64,000 bases of DNA, taken from Gemmatimonadota bacterium. Lineage in GTDB: Bacteria > Gemmatimonadota > Gemmatimonadetes > Longimicrobiales > Gaopeijiaceae. The stretch is from assembly GCA_022823225.1 (NCBI GenBank), contig JAJDXM010000057.1:1-64000 (forward strand), read 5' to 3'. Of this stretch, positions 17,918 to 27,369 are shown in pieces; positions within the stretch are counted from its first letter, which is position 1; every line of letters starts with the position of its first letter. The notes under the pieces were generated by a model. That model was not told the origin of the DNA, ran no database searches, and was given only the letters and a program-made list of their open reading frames with translations. Both the position numbers and the translations under genes were made by a program.

Positions 17918-19144
17918 TTGGAAAGCACACTGACCTGGCTCGACCTGACCTCGGGAGACCGCAAAAGGATGCGGCGCGTCCTCGACTTCCTCAACGAGCC
18001 GGAAACAATCGACGAGATGGGCCTCGCGACACTGCGCGACGGCTTCTCCAACGCTCTGTTTCCAGGGACATCGACGCTCCAAACCCGACTGCGATACGTC
18101 CTGTTCGTTCCGTGGATCTACAAGCGACTTGAAGCAGCAAGGACCAGCAGCGCCGATGTCGCGGCAGCAGGGCGCCGGGACGAGACCGCCCTTATCGAGC
18201 CGCTCCGTGACAGCAACGAGAACGGCATCATTGGCGCCCGTGCCGGAGCATCGCTGGCCCGGCTGCCCAGCTCCGTGTACTGGTCTGCTCTTGTACGCTG
18301 GGGTGTGTTTCAGCGCGACCGAAGTCAAGCCTGGTATCACAGCAATTTTCGTAGCGTGGCGGACCAAGGGCTGAGTGCTGCGGTCGCCGCCGATGATCCG
18401 GGAGTCGTGGACCTGCGCCGTCCCAGCTGGCACCCCCGGTTGCCCAAGCAACCGGCCGACTTCCCGACCGGGATCTCGTTCGCCCTCACGCACGAAGAAG
18501 CAGAGTTCGTTACGGGACGGATCGAAGAGCGATGCCCACGCACCCTGCTGGCACATCTCGCCGGCGCGGTCGGCAAGTTGGTCGAGGGCCCACCATGGGC
18601 TCAACCGGCCGCCCGGAATGCGGGTCCGGAGGTCCGCAAGGTCGTCGAGCTTGCGCGTCGGTTCTCCCTGCATGTGAAGGGAGCCCCCCTGCTCTACAAT
18701 CTCCTGCTAGCCGAAAGGCGGCACGCCATCCACGGAAGCGACGAGGATGAGGCCCGGATTGATTCCTACCAAGGGAGAATCTCCGAGTGGACGGAACGCG
18801 AGGCCGAGAAGGGAGCTTTCAACCCGGGCAAACTGTGGGTTTTCGCGGCCCAACACGGCGTGGGCGTCCATGGCCTGCAGCGACGCTTTGTCGAGTCGTG
18901 GTCCGCGCGCATCGGTGAGATCGTTCATCCCAAGCTCGGTGGGTCAGGAAGAGTCGCCGACGACCTTCAGCTACGCAGCTTGGTCAAGGCCCGAGAGAGG
19001 CAGCTCAAGGGGCGCCGGTCTAGATTCGACAACATGGCCAAACTTCTGGAGTGGAACGGCGCTGCGGGTGTGGGGCGGATGGAGTTCCGCTGGCCCCGCG
19101 TCCGCACTCTCCTCGATGACCTGCACCGCGGATTGATGGCTTGA
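17918..19144 (+). CDS. DUF6361 protein (helicase cassette copy 1)
   Basis: A 408-residue protein of the uncharacterised DUF6361 family. The N-terminal signature is STLTWLDLTSGDR, followed by TIDEMGLATLRD, FPGTSTLQTRLRYVLFVPW and later GVFQRDRSQAWY. It is cytoplasmic with no known catalytic motif. TTG 17918 has GAGGGG seven bases upstream. The stop overlaps the ATG of the PLD-like gene in TGATG. A second, clearly diverged homologue (MASTLTWLDYSERDR) begins an identical gene order on the minus strand at 33778. Confidence 0.85.
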   Translation: MESTLTWLDLTSGDRKRMRRVLDFLNEPETIDEMGLATLRDGFSNALFPGTSTLQTRLRYVLFVPWIYKRLEAARTSSADVAAAGRRDETALIEPLRDSNENGIIGARAGASLARLPSSVYWSALVRWGVFQRDRSQAWYHSNFRSVADQGLSAAVAADDPGVVDLRRPSWHPRLPKQPADFPTGISFALTHEEAEFVTGRIEERCPRTLLAHLAGAVGKLVEGPPWAQPAARNAGPEVRKVVELARRFSLHVKGAPLLYNLLLAERRHAIHGSDEDEARIDSYQGRISEWTEREAEKGAFNPGKLWVFAAQHGVGVHGLQRRFVESWSARIGEIVHPKLGGSGRVADDLQLRSLVKARERQLKGRRSRFDNMAKLLEWNGAAGVGRMEFRWPRVRTLLDDLHRGLMA

Positions 19145-21003
19145 TGCTCTCGCCTGACTCGCGGACCGTCGCCTTCGATCTGCTTCGCCCTCCCAGCGGC
19201 TACACGCTCGACCTGGCTGTCCTCACTACCTACACGCTGGACTTGGAAGCACTGCTCGCCTTGCCGCTCAGCGTAGTGTCCGAGACTGAAGGCGGCCTTG
19301 AGGAGCTGCTAGCCGACCCGCTGCTCCTGCTTGAAGCGCTACGGAGGGCTGGTGAGCGGATTCAGCTCTTTGTGGACCGATCGGGAATTGCCATCCCGCG
19401 CGCGCCCCGCGAGCTCTATTCGGTGCTCGAGTCGAGCGTGCACCCCGTTCGAGCTCCCGGCGGTGGGGTCTTCCACCCCAAGGTGTGGGTGGCGCGGTTC
19501 ACGCCAATAGAGCCCGGGAGCGACACAGCGGTGGGTCGGGCAGAAGGACGGGAGGACGGGGCAAACGATCGACCGCTCCTGCGTGTCGCAGTGCTGACCA
19601 GAAACCTGACTTTCGACCGATCCTGGGACGTCGCACTGGCGAGCGAAGTACACCCGGATCCGGAGCGTTTGTTCGAGGCGAGCCAGCCGCTGGCCGACCT
19701 GATCCGGGCGCTGCCCGACCTGGCCACGACACCGGTCCCGAAGGACTCAGTCGCCCGCGTAAGAACGTTGGCGGATCAGATCGGTCGAGCCCGATTCCCG
19801 CCTCCCCCCGGGTTCTTTGAGGATCCAATCAGATACCACGTAATGGGCCTGCACGGAGCCCACGCGCCGTGGCGACCGATCTCCGATGGACGACGCACCT
19901 TGGCCGTCGCTCCCTTCGTCAACCGCACCGGTCTGGAGACGGTCCGCGGCCCGGCGTGGGGCAAGGGGCTTCTGGTAGGCTCGCAGGGCGAACTGGACAA
20001 GCTGTCCGACGACGCCCTGTCTGCATGGAACGACGTGCGCACACTGTCGGACCACGCGCTCGATGACGAGGCGGAGGATATCGCTGCGCGCCCATCCGGC
20101 CTGCATGCCAAGCTCATCGCCGTGGAGCACGGGTGGAATGTCACCTGGTACGTCGGCTCGGCTAACCTAACCGCAGCTGCCCTCCATGGACGCAACGTCG
20201 AGGCGCTCGCCGAGATCAGCGCGCGCAAGGGACGACCGCAGGGGAAGAGCGGTTGCGGAATCGATCGCTTCCTGGAGTCGGGGTTTGACCAGCTCTGCAC
20301 CTCGTACCAGCGGATCGAGATAGCAGATGCCGACCCGGATGTGGTCGAGGCCCGCGCGCAATTGACCGCCGCCCGGGACGCGCTGTTGAAAGCCGACATG
20401 GAGGTGGTGTGTTCCGGTTCTGGCGCGGAGTGGACATGGGCGCTGGACTGTGGCGGGCTAGGTCCCGAAACCCAGTCTGCGGTTGACGTGGTGGTGTGGC
20501 CCATCTCGGTAAGCGAGGAGACGGCTCGCCCACTGAGCCCGCCACCTGCCTTGATCCTCCCGATTCAGCACCTGACCCGCTTCGCCGCCTTTCGGCTGTC
20601 GGTTCCGGTCCGCGGCGTGGACGATGTGCGTCTCACACTGAGGCTGCCTGCTCGGGGCATGCCGGGGGGTCGCGTGCACCACGCGCTAGTGGCCTTGATC
20701 AGCGATCCTGGACGCTTTCTCCGCTTTCTGCGGGCGCTTCTCGGGGATCTTGACGCCTTGACCGGTTGGAATGGCGCAGGAGGAACCGGAGGCTACGGCG
20801 GCGACGAAGGGCCGAAACTCGATTCCGAAACCCTCCTGGAGGATCTCGTGCGCACAGCATCGAGGGCTCCAGAGCGCTTGGATCCCGCGCGCCGCTTGAT
20901 CGCCGACCTCTGCAAGACCGAGAAGGGGCGCGCGGTGATCCCTGAGGACTTCCTGAGCGTGTGGGAAGCAGTGGAGTCGGCCATCAGAGGGCGAGCAGGA
21001 TGA
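19144..21003 (+). CDS. Phospholipase-D-like nuclease domain protein (cassette copy 1)
   Basis: A 619-residue protein with two PLD-like half-sites. The first has FHPKVW at about 109-114 with TRNLTF near 153; the second has LHAKLI near 319 with GSANLT near 338. Each keeps the His-x-Lys and Asn, while the Asp of a classical HKD motif is not seen. Such domains in defence loci often act as nucleases; phospholipase activity is unlikely. ATG 19144 overlaps the stop of the DUF6361 gene, and its own TGA overlaps the helicase ATG, so all three are translationally coupled. Confidence 0.82.
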   Translation: MLSPDSRTVAFDLLRPPSGYTLDLAVLTTYTLDLEALLALPLSVVSETEGGLEELLADPLLLLEALRRAGERIQLFVDRSGIAIPRAPRELYSVLESSVHPVRAPGGGVFHPKVWVARFTPIEPGSDTAVGRAEGREDGANDRPLLRVAVLTRNLTFDRSWDVALASEVHPDPERLFEASQPLADLIRALPDLATTPVPKDSVARVRTLADQIGRARFPPPPGFFEDPIRYHVMGLHGAHAPWRPISDGRRTLAVAPFVNRTGLETVRGPAWGKGLLVGSQGELDKLSDDALSAWNDVRTLSDHALDDEAEDIAARPSGLHAKLIAVEHGWNVTWYVGSANLTAAALHGRNVEALAEISARKGRPQGKSGCGIDRFLESGFDQLCTSYQRIEIADADPDVVEARAQLTAARDALLKADMEVVCSGSGAEWTWALDCGGLGPETQSAVDVVVWPISVSEETARPLSPPPALILPIQHLTRFAAFRLSVPVRGVDDVRLTLRLPARGMPGGRVHHALVALISDPGRFLRFLRALLGDLDALTGWNGAGGTGGYGGDEGPKLDSETLLEDLVRTASRAPERLDPARRLIADLCKTEKGRAVIPEDFLSVWEAVESAIRGRAG

Positions 21004-24000
21004 TGAAGCGGCCATCCGTCGAGTACATCATGAGGCCGCTGAAGCCGTTCCAGCGGCGGACGGTTGACCATGCCTTCCACCGCCTCTTTCTGGCAGGCGA
21101 CAGCACTTCGCGCTTCCTGGTCGCCGACGAGGTGGGGCTGGGCAAGACCCTGGTTGCCCGAGGAGTCATAGCACGGACCATTGATCACCTGTGGGACGCC
21201 GTCAACCGGATCGATGTCGTGTACATCTGCAGCAACGCCAGCATCGCTCGGGCCAACCTACCCAAGCTGACGATTGGCGATGACGACGAGGGATCGTACG
21301 CCAGCGCAACCAGACTCACGATGCTCGCCACTGAACTTGCGCCTCGGCACGGTGCCACCGGTGTGCTCGAAAGGAAGCTCAACTTCGTCAGCTTCACGCC
21401 CGGCACATCGTTCAAGCTCGGACATCAGAGCGGTCAGCGAAGTGAGCGCGAGGTGCTCTTTCGTCTGTTGCACCCGGTGATCCAGCGCTGGATCCCACTC
21501 GCGAATCTGTTGCAGGCTGGGGTGAAAGACAGGGGTAAGTGGCGCGAGGGCCTCAAGGACCGCGATCTGCCTATCGAACCGGGGATCCGAGCCCGGTTCG
21601 TCAAGAGTTTCCAGGCAGACGAGGCGCTGCGGGGAGACCTTCACGACGCTCTGGATCGCTGGTTCTTTCGCTACCGAAGCACATGGCCGAGCGAGGCCGG
21701 ACGGACCCGCAACGAACTGATCGGCCGGCTGCGGCGGCTCCTTGCAGGCATCTGTCTGAAGGTACTCGAGCCTGACCTGATCGTCCTGGATGAGTTCCAG
21801 CGCTTCAAGCCTCTGCTGGAGACCAAACCAGACCGCCAGAGCGAGGCAGCCCGTCTCGCACAGGCGTTGTTCCGGATAACGGCTCATGACGGGTGCCCTG
21901 TGCGTACCCTGCTCCTTTCTGCCACACCGTACAAACTCTACACGTCCGACGCCGAGATCGACCAGGAGGACCATTACAAGGACTTCCTGAGCACCACAGA
22001 GTTCCTGTTCGGCGATCGAACGGAGCGGATCGACAAACTGAGTGAGGGTCTCGGGCGATTTGCGCGTTCCCTCAAGCGAGTCGCTTCGCACGGTTCTGCG
22101 CCCGCGGACCAAGAAGCCTTGCGGGCTGCCCGAGATGCGAAGACAAACGTGGAGCATCTGCTCGGGGCGGTCATGGCCCGCACCGAACGGGTTGCGGCCA
22201 GCGGTGACCGGGACGCGATGGTTACCGCCCCCGATGTCTCGACTGCGATTCGCGCTTCGGACGTGCGCCAATACCTCGCGGCCGACGCCTTGTTCCAAGC
22301 GGTGGGCGACCGCGACCCGATGCCATTCTGGAAATCCGCTCCGTACCTGGCCCACTTCATGCGCGGCTACAAGGTCAACGAGCGCCTCGCCAGCACGATC
22401 GCGCACGCGCCGGAAAAGATGCGAGCGGTGCTTCAGCGGCATGGTGAGTCGTTCCTGGATAGAAACGCTCTTGGGGACTGGAAGGCGATCGACCCGGCTA
22501 ACGGCAAGCTGCGCGAGATGACCACGTCTCACCTGGACCGCGACGGCTTGTGGCGGCTGCTGTGGTTGCCCCCCACGGTTCCGTACTGGCCATTGGAGGG
22601 TGCCTACGCCACCGCAGCCGGGGCGACCAAGTCACTGATGTTCTCAGCGTGGAATGTCGTGCCCGACGTGGTCAGCGGTGTGCTCAGCTACGAGGCGGAA
22701 CGACGGATGGCGGGGGGACGCATTCGCCGGTATGAGAACCCCGATGCCCAGCAGAGGCCCCTGCTTCGCTTCACGCAGCCTGCCGACGGCCGACGGTCGC
22801 GCCACCGGCTCCTCCTGCTGTTGCTACCGTGTCTGCCTCTGGCCGACGACGCACATCCCCTGCGCGCTCCGTCGGGCGCGGATCGACGCCGATGGGTGCG
22901 CGAACGTGTGAAGGCGCTTTTGTCGGGCCTGCCCAATCCTCCCGATGGCCCGATTGATGACCGATGGGAATGGGCGATACCCCTGCTACTCGATCCTGGT
23001 CTGCGGGGGTTCCTGAAGCAGTGGAGAAAGGGGGTGCCGTTTGGTCAACGGGACTCGGATCCTCTCGCCAAGCCGAATCCGGAACTCTTCGACTTCTATC
23101 TAGACGACCTCTTGGAACTGGATGCTGATCGCTTGGGGTGCCGTCCTCCTCACTTGGCCAAACTCGTCACCGAGGCTGCGCTCGGCTCGCCCGCCGTGCT
23201 CGCCATGCGGGCCCTCGGGGCGTTTTCCAGTCGGGTGACCGACAAGACCCGGCGAAGCCTCGCAGTCACCGTCGCCGGAGCATTCTGGAGCTTGTTCAAC
23301 CGCCCGGCGGTGATCTCCATGCTTCGCCATTCGGCCAGCCAGCAAGACGCGGCGGGCGACGATATCGCTTACTGGCGACTCGTACTCGAATACTGCTGCC
23401 ACGGCAACCTTCAGGCAGTGCTTGACGAACAGCTTCACCTGCTGTGGGACCAGCACTCCTGGGTACCCGACGCCGACCCGGACGCGACGGCTACACGCTG
23501 CGCCCGCCAGCTCGTACAGGGGATCAGTCCCGTCAGATCGCGCGTTCACGCCCGACTCTTCCCGCTCTCGGGCACGGATTCCGCCGTCGACCCGAGCGAC
23601 TTTCGCGTCCGTACGGTCTTCGCCCTGCGCTTCGGCCATCTGCGCGGCGAAGACGGGGTTGGGCACATCAGCCAGGACGCTGTGAGGATCGCGTTCAACA
23701 GCCCGTTTCGCCCCTTCGTACTCACCTCGACTTCGATCGGACAGGAAGGGCTCGACTTCCATCCCTGGTGCCATCGGCTGATACACTGGAATCTGCCGGG
23801 CAACCCGGTGGACCTCGAGCAGCGCGAGGGGCGGGTGCATCGCTACAAGGGTCACGCGGTCAGAAAGAACGTGGCGGCTGCGCATTCCGAGAGTGCTCTG
23901 GCGCGCTGGTCGCCGGGCGACGATCTGTGGTCTCTCATCTTCGAAGACGCGGTGCAGGCCGCCCGCGCCGCCCGCCAGTCGGATCTGGTCCCGCACTGGA

Positions 24001-24269
24001 TCGCCGAAGGACCCTGCCGTGTGGAGCGTCGCGTGCCGTTACTTCCCTACACCAGCGAGGTTGCCGCACTGGAACTCCTGAAGCGGCAGCTGGCCGCCTA
24101 CCGCCTGGTGTTCGGTCAGCCGCGCCAGGAGGAGCTGATGAACCTGATCGTGAACGCCGACATGCCGATCGACGAGATTCAGGCGCTGACGATCAACCTC
24201 GCTCCGCCTTTTCGGCGGGATCACCGGGTTCCGCGCGATCGCACCCATGCAGTCAAGTTGCCTCCGTAG
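21000..24269 (+). CDS. Large SF2 (SNF2/DEAD-like) helicase (cassette copy 1)
   Basis: A 1089-residue superfamily 2 helicase or translocase. Motif I is DEVGLGKTLVA near residue 42, motif II is LDEFQRF near 262, motif III is LLSATPY near 305, and motif VI lies in QREGRVHRYKG near 941. The spacing leaves a very long insertion (about 350-850) between the two RecA-like halves. It should couple ATP hydrolysis to movement on nucleic acid or remodelling, with the PLD-like protein as the likely nuclease partner. ATG 21000 overlaps the previous stop as ATGA. Copy 2 (30619-27359) keeps the same motifs and length. Confidence 0.88.
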   Translation: MMKRPSVEYIMRPLKPFQRRTVDHAFHRLFLAGDSTSRFLVADEVGLGKTLVARGVIARTIDHLWDAVNRIDVVYICSNASIARANLPKLTIGDDDEGSYASATRLTMLATELAPRHGATGVLERKLNFVSFTPGTSFKLGHQSGQRSEREVLFRLLHPVIQRWIPLANLLQAGVKDRGKWREGLKDRDLPIEPGIRARFVKSFQADEALRGDLHDALDRWFFRYRSTWPSEAGRTRNELIGRLRRLLAGICLKVLEPDLIVLDEFQRFKPLLETKPDRQSEAARLAQALFRITAHDGCPVRTLLLSATPYKLYTSDAEIDQEDHYKDFLSTTEFLFGDRTERIDKLSEGLGRFARSLKRVASHGSAPADQEALRAARDAKTNVEHLLGAVMARTERVAASGDRDAMVTAPDVSTAIRASDVRQYLAADALFQAVGDRDPMPFWKSAPYLAHFMRGYKVNERLASTIAHAPEKMRAVLQRHGESFLDRNALGDWKAIDPANGKLREMTTSHLDRDGLWRLLWLPPTVPYWPLEGAYATAAGATKSLMFSAWNVVPDVVSGVLSYEAERRMAGGRIRRYENPDAQQRPLLRFTQPADGRRSRHRLLLLLLPCLPLADDAHPLRAPSGADRRRWVRERVKALLSGLPNPPDGPIDDRWEWAIPLLLDPGLRGFLKQWRKGVPFGQRDSDPLAKPNPELFDFYLDDLLELDADRLGCRPPHLAKLVTEAALGSPAVLAMRALGAFSSRVTDKTRRSLAVTVAGAFWSLFNRPAVISMLRHSASQQDAAGDDIAYWRLVLEYCCHGNLQAVLDEQLHLLWDQHSWVPDADPDATATRCARQLVQGISPVRSRVHARLFPLSGTDSAVDPSDFRVRTVFALRFGHLRGEDGVGHISQDAVRIAFNSPFRPFVLTSTSIGQEGLDFHPWCHRLIHWNLPGNPVDLEQREGRVHRYKGHAVRKNVAAAHSESALARWSPGDDLWSLIFEDAVQAARAARQSDLVPHWIAEGPCRVERRVPLLPYTSEVAALELLKRQLAAYRLVFGQPRQEELMNLIVNADMPIDEIQALTINLAPPFRRDHRVPRDRTHAVKLPP

Positions 24270-24314
24270 ATGTGTAGTGACCACCTATCACCTATGGACA
24301 AGGAGAGCGTACAA

Positions 24315-24776
24315 ATGGCTGTTCTAGCCCGAGTGTTGTTGTTGATCATCTTCGCTTTCGGCTCCTCGTGGCTCTCGGTTGAATCGGAACCCTCTCCACA
24401 GTATACAGTCGTGTTCGAAGGCTATCCGACCAAAAAGGTGGAGACTGGCCCCGACGTGCTCATGGAACGTTCCCTGAGTCCAGAGGAGTCCGACGAGTTC
24501 GCGGTCCGCATTGTGGTGGATCAAGAAGGCAACTACTTCTGGGCAAGCCGGGAGATGAAACCGATGGTCAAGGTGCTCAGCGGCTCCTACGTGACCTATG
24601 CGGCCACGTCGGGATACGTCCGCACTTACATGGATGATGTACTGGACATGGCGAGAGCGGGCATCGACTCCACCGTTGCGAGCATCATGGGCCTAGATCA
24701 CTCATACGAATACGTTGAACACCTTTACATTTTCTTCGGCGGCATCAACTACTACGGTGAACGACGGGATCGGTGA
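24315..24776 (+). CDS. Small membrane-anchored protein of unknown function
   Basis: About 153 residues: an N-terminal hydrophobic segment (LARVLLLIIFAFGSSWL) that could be a signal anchor or signal peptide, then a soluble part rich in acidic and aromatic residues with no family I recognise. AGGAG nine bases before ATG 24315 supports this start; ATG 24270, touching the helicase stop, is possible. It follows the helicase on the same strand and could be a fourth cassette member, but copy 2 has no equivalent. Confidence 0.55.
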   Translation: MAVLARVLLLIIFAFGSSWLSVESEPSPQYTVVFEGYPTKKVETGPDVLMERSLSPEESDEFAVRIVVDQEGNYFWASREMKPMVKVLSGSYVTYAATSGYVRTYMDDVLDMARAGIDSTVASIMGLDHSYEYVEHLYIFFGGINYYGERRDR

Positions 24777-24846
24777 TAGGAGGGCTGTTGGTAGCCGTTC
24801 GGATGGCCAGCCGATACTCCGGCCACAGCAGCTGCTGGTTTCCTGA

Positions 24847-24888
24847 ATTGTCCACTACAGTATACAGAATGTAAAGCCGTCTTGACAT
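24847..24888 (+). repeat. 42-bp dispersed element, copy C
   Basis: The left part reads ATTGTCCAC and the right part GTAAAGCCGTCTTGACAT, with 15 bases between. The middle, TACAGTATACA, is nearly the same as TACACTATACA of the copy at 27328. It lies between convergent genes, 47 bases beyond the HNH gene stop, and with copy B it brackets exactly two genes. Confidence 0.7.
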
Positions 24889-24935
24889 TTTTCGGGAACC
24901 GAGGGCCGACCGCGGAAATCGGCATTACCGGGTCA

Positions 24936-26009
24936 TCACGCCGCGGGCTGGCCCGCGGCACCCAGTATCCTCCTCCAGTCGCCTGACAGCGGCTTCAGGT
25001 CCACCTTCGATCCGACCCAGACCTGCCGGTCCGCCTCGGCCGCCTGGCCGTACGCCCAGTGCGCAATCTGGCGGCTCTTGGGCCAATCGTGCAGGACTCT
25101 GAGTTGATCGAACCCGTGCTCCAGTTCGGCTCGACGGGTACGGCTTCGCTCGGTCCATCGTTCGAGGTGCTCTTCCGCCGCGAGCAGGTCCGACTTGCTT
25201 GAGTTACACCCCGGGTGGGCCAGGACGAAGTTGTGGCCAAGGTCCAGCGAGTAAATTCGCCAGGGGATGAAGTGGTCGACGTCCCCCCGCGACTTGATCT
25301 CGCGCTCGCAGTAGAAGCAGCGGCCTTCCTGCAGATCCGTCAGCAACGGACGGTAGGCATCGAGCGCCTTGCGTCGCGATCCGAATAGGAACGACCGGAG
25401 GTCGACGACCTGGCCCAGGTGCTTCCGGTTGCGTTGCTGGACGAACTGAGACCACGCCCCCTCGATCATGTCGGTTATCATCGGATAGAACGCCCGAAAG
25501 CAATAGGCGACGCCGGGCTGAAGCCGAACGACCTGGCCGCTTTCGTGGTTTTCGTATAGGAAATCCAGCCGGCCGGACCTGACGGTCTGCAACTTCCAGA
25601 GCGGCATCTTCCTTACCGTCCGCTCTACCTCGCGTAGCAGGCGGTCCCAGTCCGACCGACTTCTCTCGAGGTCGGCCAGTGACCCCTGATACCGGGCGCG
25701 TTGTTCAGCAACATGGCGGACGATCGCTGCTTGTCGGCCCGTGTTCTGGCTCAGGATCGGCTGCTCCGCGCTGGCCGAATACGGTACCACCTGGGGCCAG
25801 TACAGCCGGATGAACTGTGCCGCGATCTCGGAGGTGGACAGCTCCAGCTCCGCTCCACTGTCGTCGCCCTTGACGAGACACAGGTCGGCGATGGCGTGGA
25901 GCAGGGCGAACTTGTAACTGGCGACGAAGCTGCCCTCGTCCATGAGCCGCTGGAGCAAGCGGAGGAAAGCGAGTTGCTCGCTGGCAGTCGGCGGTCGTGG
26001 GCCGCTCAT
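24936..26009 (-). CDS. HNH endonuclease
   Basis: A 357-residue protein with a C-terminal HNH nuclease domain. A zinc knuckle CFYCEREI (about 228-235) is followed by DVDHFIPWR (about 245), NFVLAHPGCNSSKSD (about 260-273) and a helical tail. The N-terminal 220 residues are helical and may recognise the target. ATG 26009 overlaps the stop of the DUF429-HIT gene as ATGA, so the two are cotranslated. It ends the minus-strand series that begins with the second DUF6361 gene. Confidence 0.85.
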   Translation of the reverse strand: MSGPRPPTASEQLAFLRLLQRLMDEGSFVASYKFALLHAIADLCLVKGDDSGAELELSTSEIAAQFIRLYWPQVVPYSASAEQPILSQNTGRQAAIVRHVAEQRARYQGSLADLERSRSDWDRLLREVERTVRKMPLWKLQTVRSGRLDFLYENHESGQVVRLQPGVAYCFRAFYPMITDMIEGAWSQFVQQRNRKHLGQVVDLRSFLFGSRRKALDAYRPLLTDLQEGRCFYCEREIKSRGDVDHFIPWRIYSLDLGHNFVLAHPGCNSSKSDLLAAEEHLERWTERSRTRRAELEHGFDQLRVLHDWPKSRQIAHWAYGQAAEADRQVWVGSKVDLKPLSGDWRRILGAAGQPAA

Positions 26010-27289
26010 TGGTCCCAATACGCCGCGCATTCGGGCAGGACCCAGCGGATACCGCCCCTCGGGTCTGCCACGTCCCCGTAGAAACGGGGGATGACGTGCA
26101 CGTGCGCGTGCTCCACCGTCTGACCGGCGGCCCGGCCGTCGTTGAGTCCGATATTGAAGCCATCGGGATTGAGGTGTGACTGAAGGTCGGACCTCACCTT
26201 GGCGACGAGATGCCAGACATCCGCCTGGGCTTCGGTGCTCAGGTCAAACAGGGACTTCACGTGAGCCTTGGGGACTACGAGAGTGTGCCCCCTGCTGACG
26301 GGGTACCCGTCCCGTATGGCGACGGCGTGGCGTGACTCGGCTATCACGGTTTCTCTGCTGATGACGCGGAACAGGCAATCGGCCTGCGGTTGGGCCGCGG
26401 GCCGTGAGGTGGCAGCATCGGCGCGGGGCTCTCTTGGCCACCAGATTGCGCCCTCGATTCGTTCCACGGCGTCAGGGGATTGGGTGAGCTCGACGATTTC
26501 ATCCAAGTGGCGGCTCATCTCCACGGCCGATACTGCCGCGTCGAAGGCGTCCTCGGAGGAAGCAGCTTTACAGGCGAGCCCGCCACCAATCTCGGGGAGG
26601 CACTTGGCAGTCAGGTGCGCTCGACGCTTGCAGAAGTCAGACTTCGTCACCCGTCCGGTGAGCAGCCGCGGATAGATTTCGATCACGATAGGGGTCTGAC
26701 GGGGCTCGGTATCCGACGGCGCCCGCGGCTGGGCTCCGTGGAATGGCCAAATCGAGAAGCCCGCCTCAGCGAGTTTCGCCAGGTAGGGCATTCCACGGAT
26801 CGAGCCTGTGCCGACCGCGCCGGCGCCACCGATCTGGAAGACGCTCTTGGGATTCACATCTTTCGTTTCAGCAGCGCATCGTTCCGTGCGCCGATAATGC
26901 TCGCGCAGGTCCGGTCTCGGCTTTCCACGCCTGCCCCAGAATGGGGGCTGGCAGTTGCTCAGCCAGTCCTCGCCCTTCTTGGCCACCAGGTCCCAAACCT
27001 CCTTGATCGAGGTCGCACCCTCTCCCTCCGCAAACCAGCTGGCGAAGGAAAACGCGAAGTCCAGACCGACGACCAAGTCGGGGTCCGTGCTGGCGACTTC
27101 GATCAGGTACGCGATGAGCTCGTCACGATCGCGTCCCGATTCCAGGCGCGTGAGCCGTCCGCCGCAGACCTCGGCCAGCCAGATCTTGGACCTCGCTCCG
27201 GCCTTGGCTCCGGACCAATCGACGGCGATGACCCGTTTCATGGAACGCGGCCATCGGTGTGCGGGGAGGGTCCTCGGAGATTGGTCCAT
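26006..27289 (-). CDS. DUF429 - HIT domain fusion protein
   Basis: A protein of up to 427 residues. The N-terminal part (VIAVDWSGAKAG at about 20-31, DLVVGLDFAFSF near 70) is DUF429, an RNase-H-like fold domain of unknown activity. The C-terminal 110 residues are a HIT domain ending in the histidine triad HAHVHVIPRF (about 395-404), which in characterised members hydrolyses or transfers nucleotides. ATG 27289 has GGGAGG four bases upstream; ATG 27241 starts directly at the DUF429 homology. The fusion suggests action on a nucleotide or nucleic-acid end. It is coupled to the HNH gene, and a 42-bp element separates it from the helicase gene. Confidence 0.82.
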   Translation of the reverse strand: MDQSPRTLPAHRWPRSMKRVIAVDWSGAKAGARSKIWLAEVCGGRLTRLESGRDRDELIAYLIEVASTDPDLVVGLDFAFSFASWFAEGEGATSIKEVWDLVAKKGEDWLSNCQPPFWGRRGKPRPDLREHYRRTERCAAETKDVNPKSVFQIGGAGAVGTGSIRGMPYLAKLAEAGFSIWPFHGAQPRAPSDTEPRQTPIVIEIYPRLLTGRVTKSDFCKRRAHLTAKCLPEIGGGLACKAASSEDAFDAAVSAVEMSRHLDEIVELTQSPDAVERIEGAIWWPREPRADAATSRPAAQPQADCLFRVISRETVIAESRHAVAIRDGYPVSRGHTLVVPKAHVKSLFDLSTEAQADVWHLVAKVRSDLQSHLNPDGFNIGLNDGRAAGQTVEHAHVHVIPRFYGDVADPRGGIRWVLPECAAYWDQ

Positions 27290-27327
27290 CGGCCCTCCCG
27301 GTGCCCTCCAGCCGGCAATAGGGGCGA

Positions 27328-27369
27328 AATGTCAACTACACTATACATTTGGTAAACTTTAGATTACAG
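27328..27369 (+). repeat. 42-bp dispersed element, copy B
   Basis: The left part reads AATGTCAAC and the right part GTAAACTTTAGATTACAG, with 15 bases between. It overlaps the last codons and stop of the helicase gene (minus strand) and precedes the DUF429-HIT gene. The minus strand reads TATAGT in its middle, so a promoter for DUF429-HIT is possible. Confidence 0.7.
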
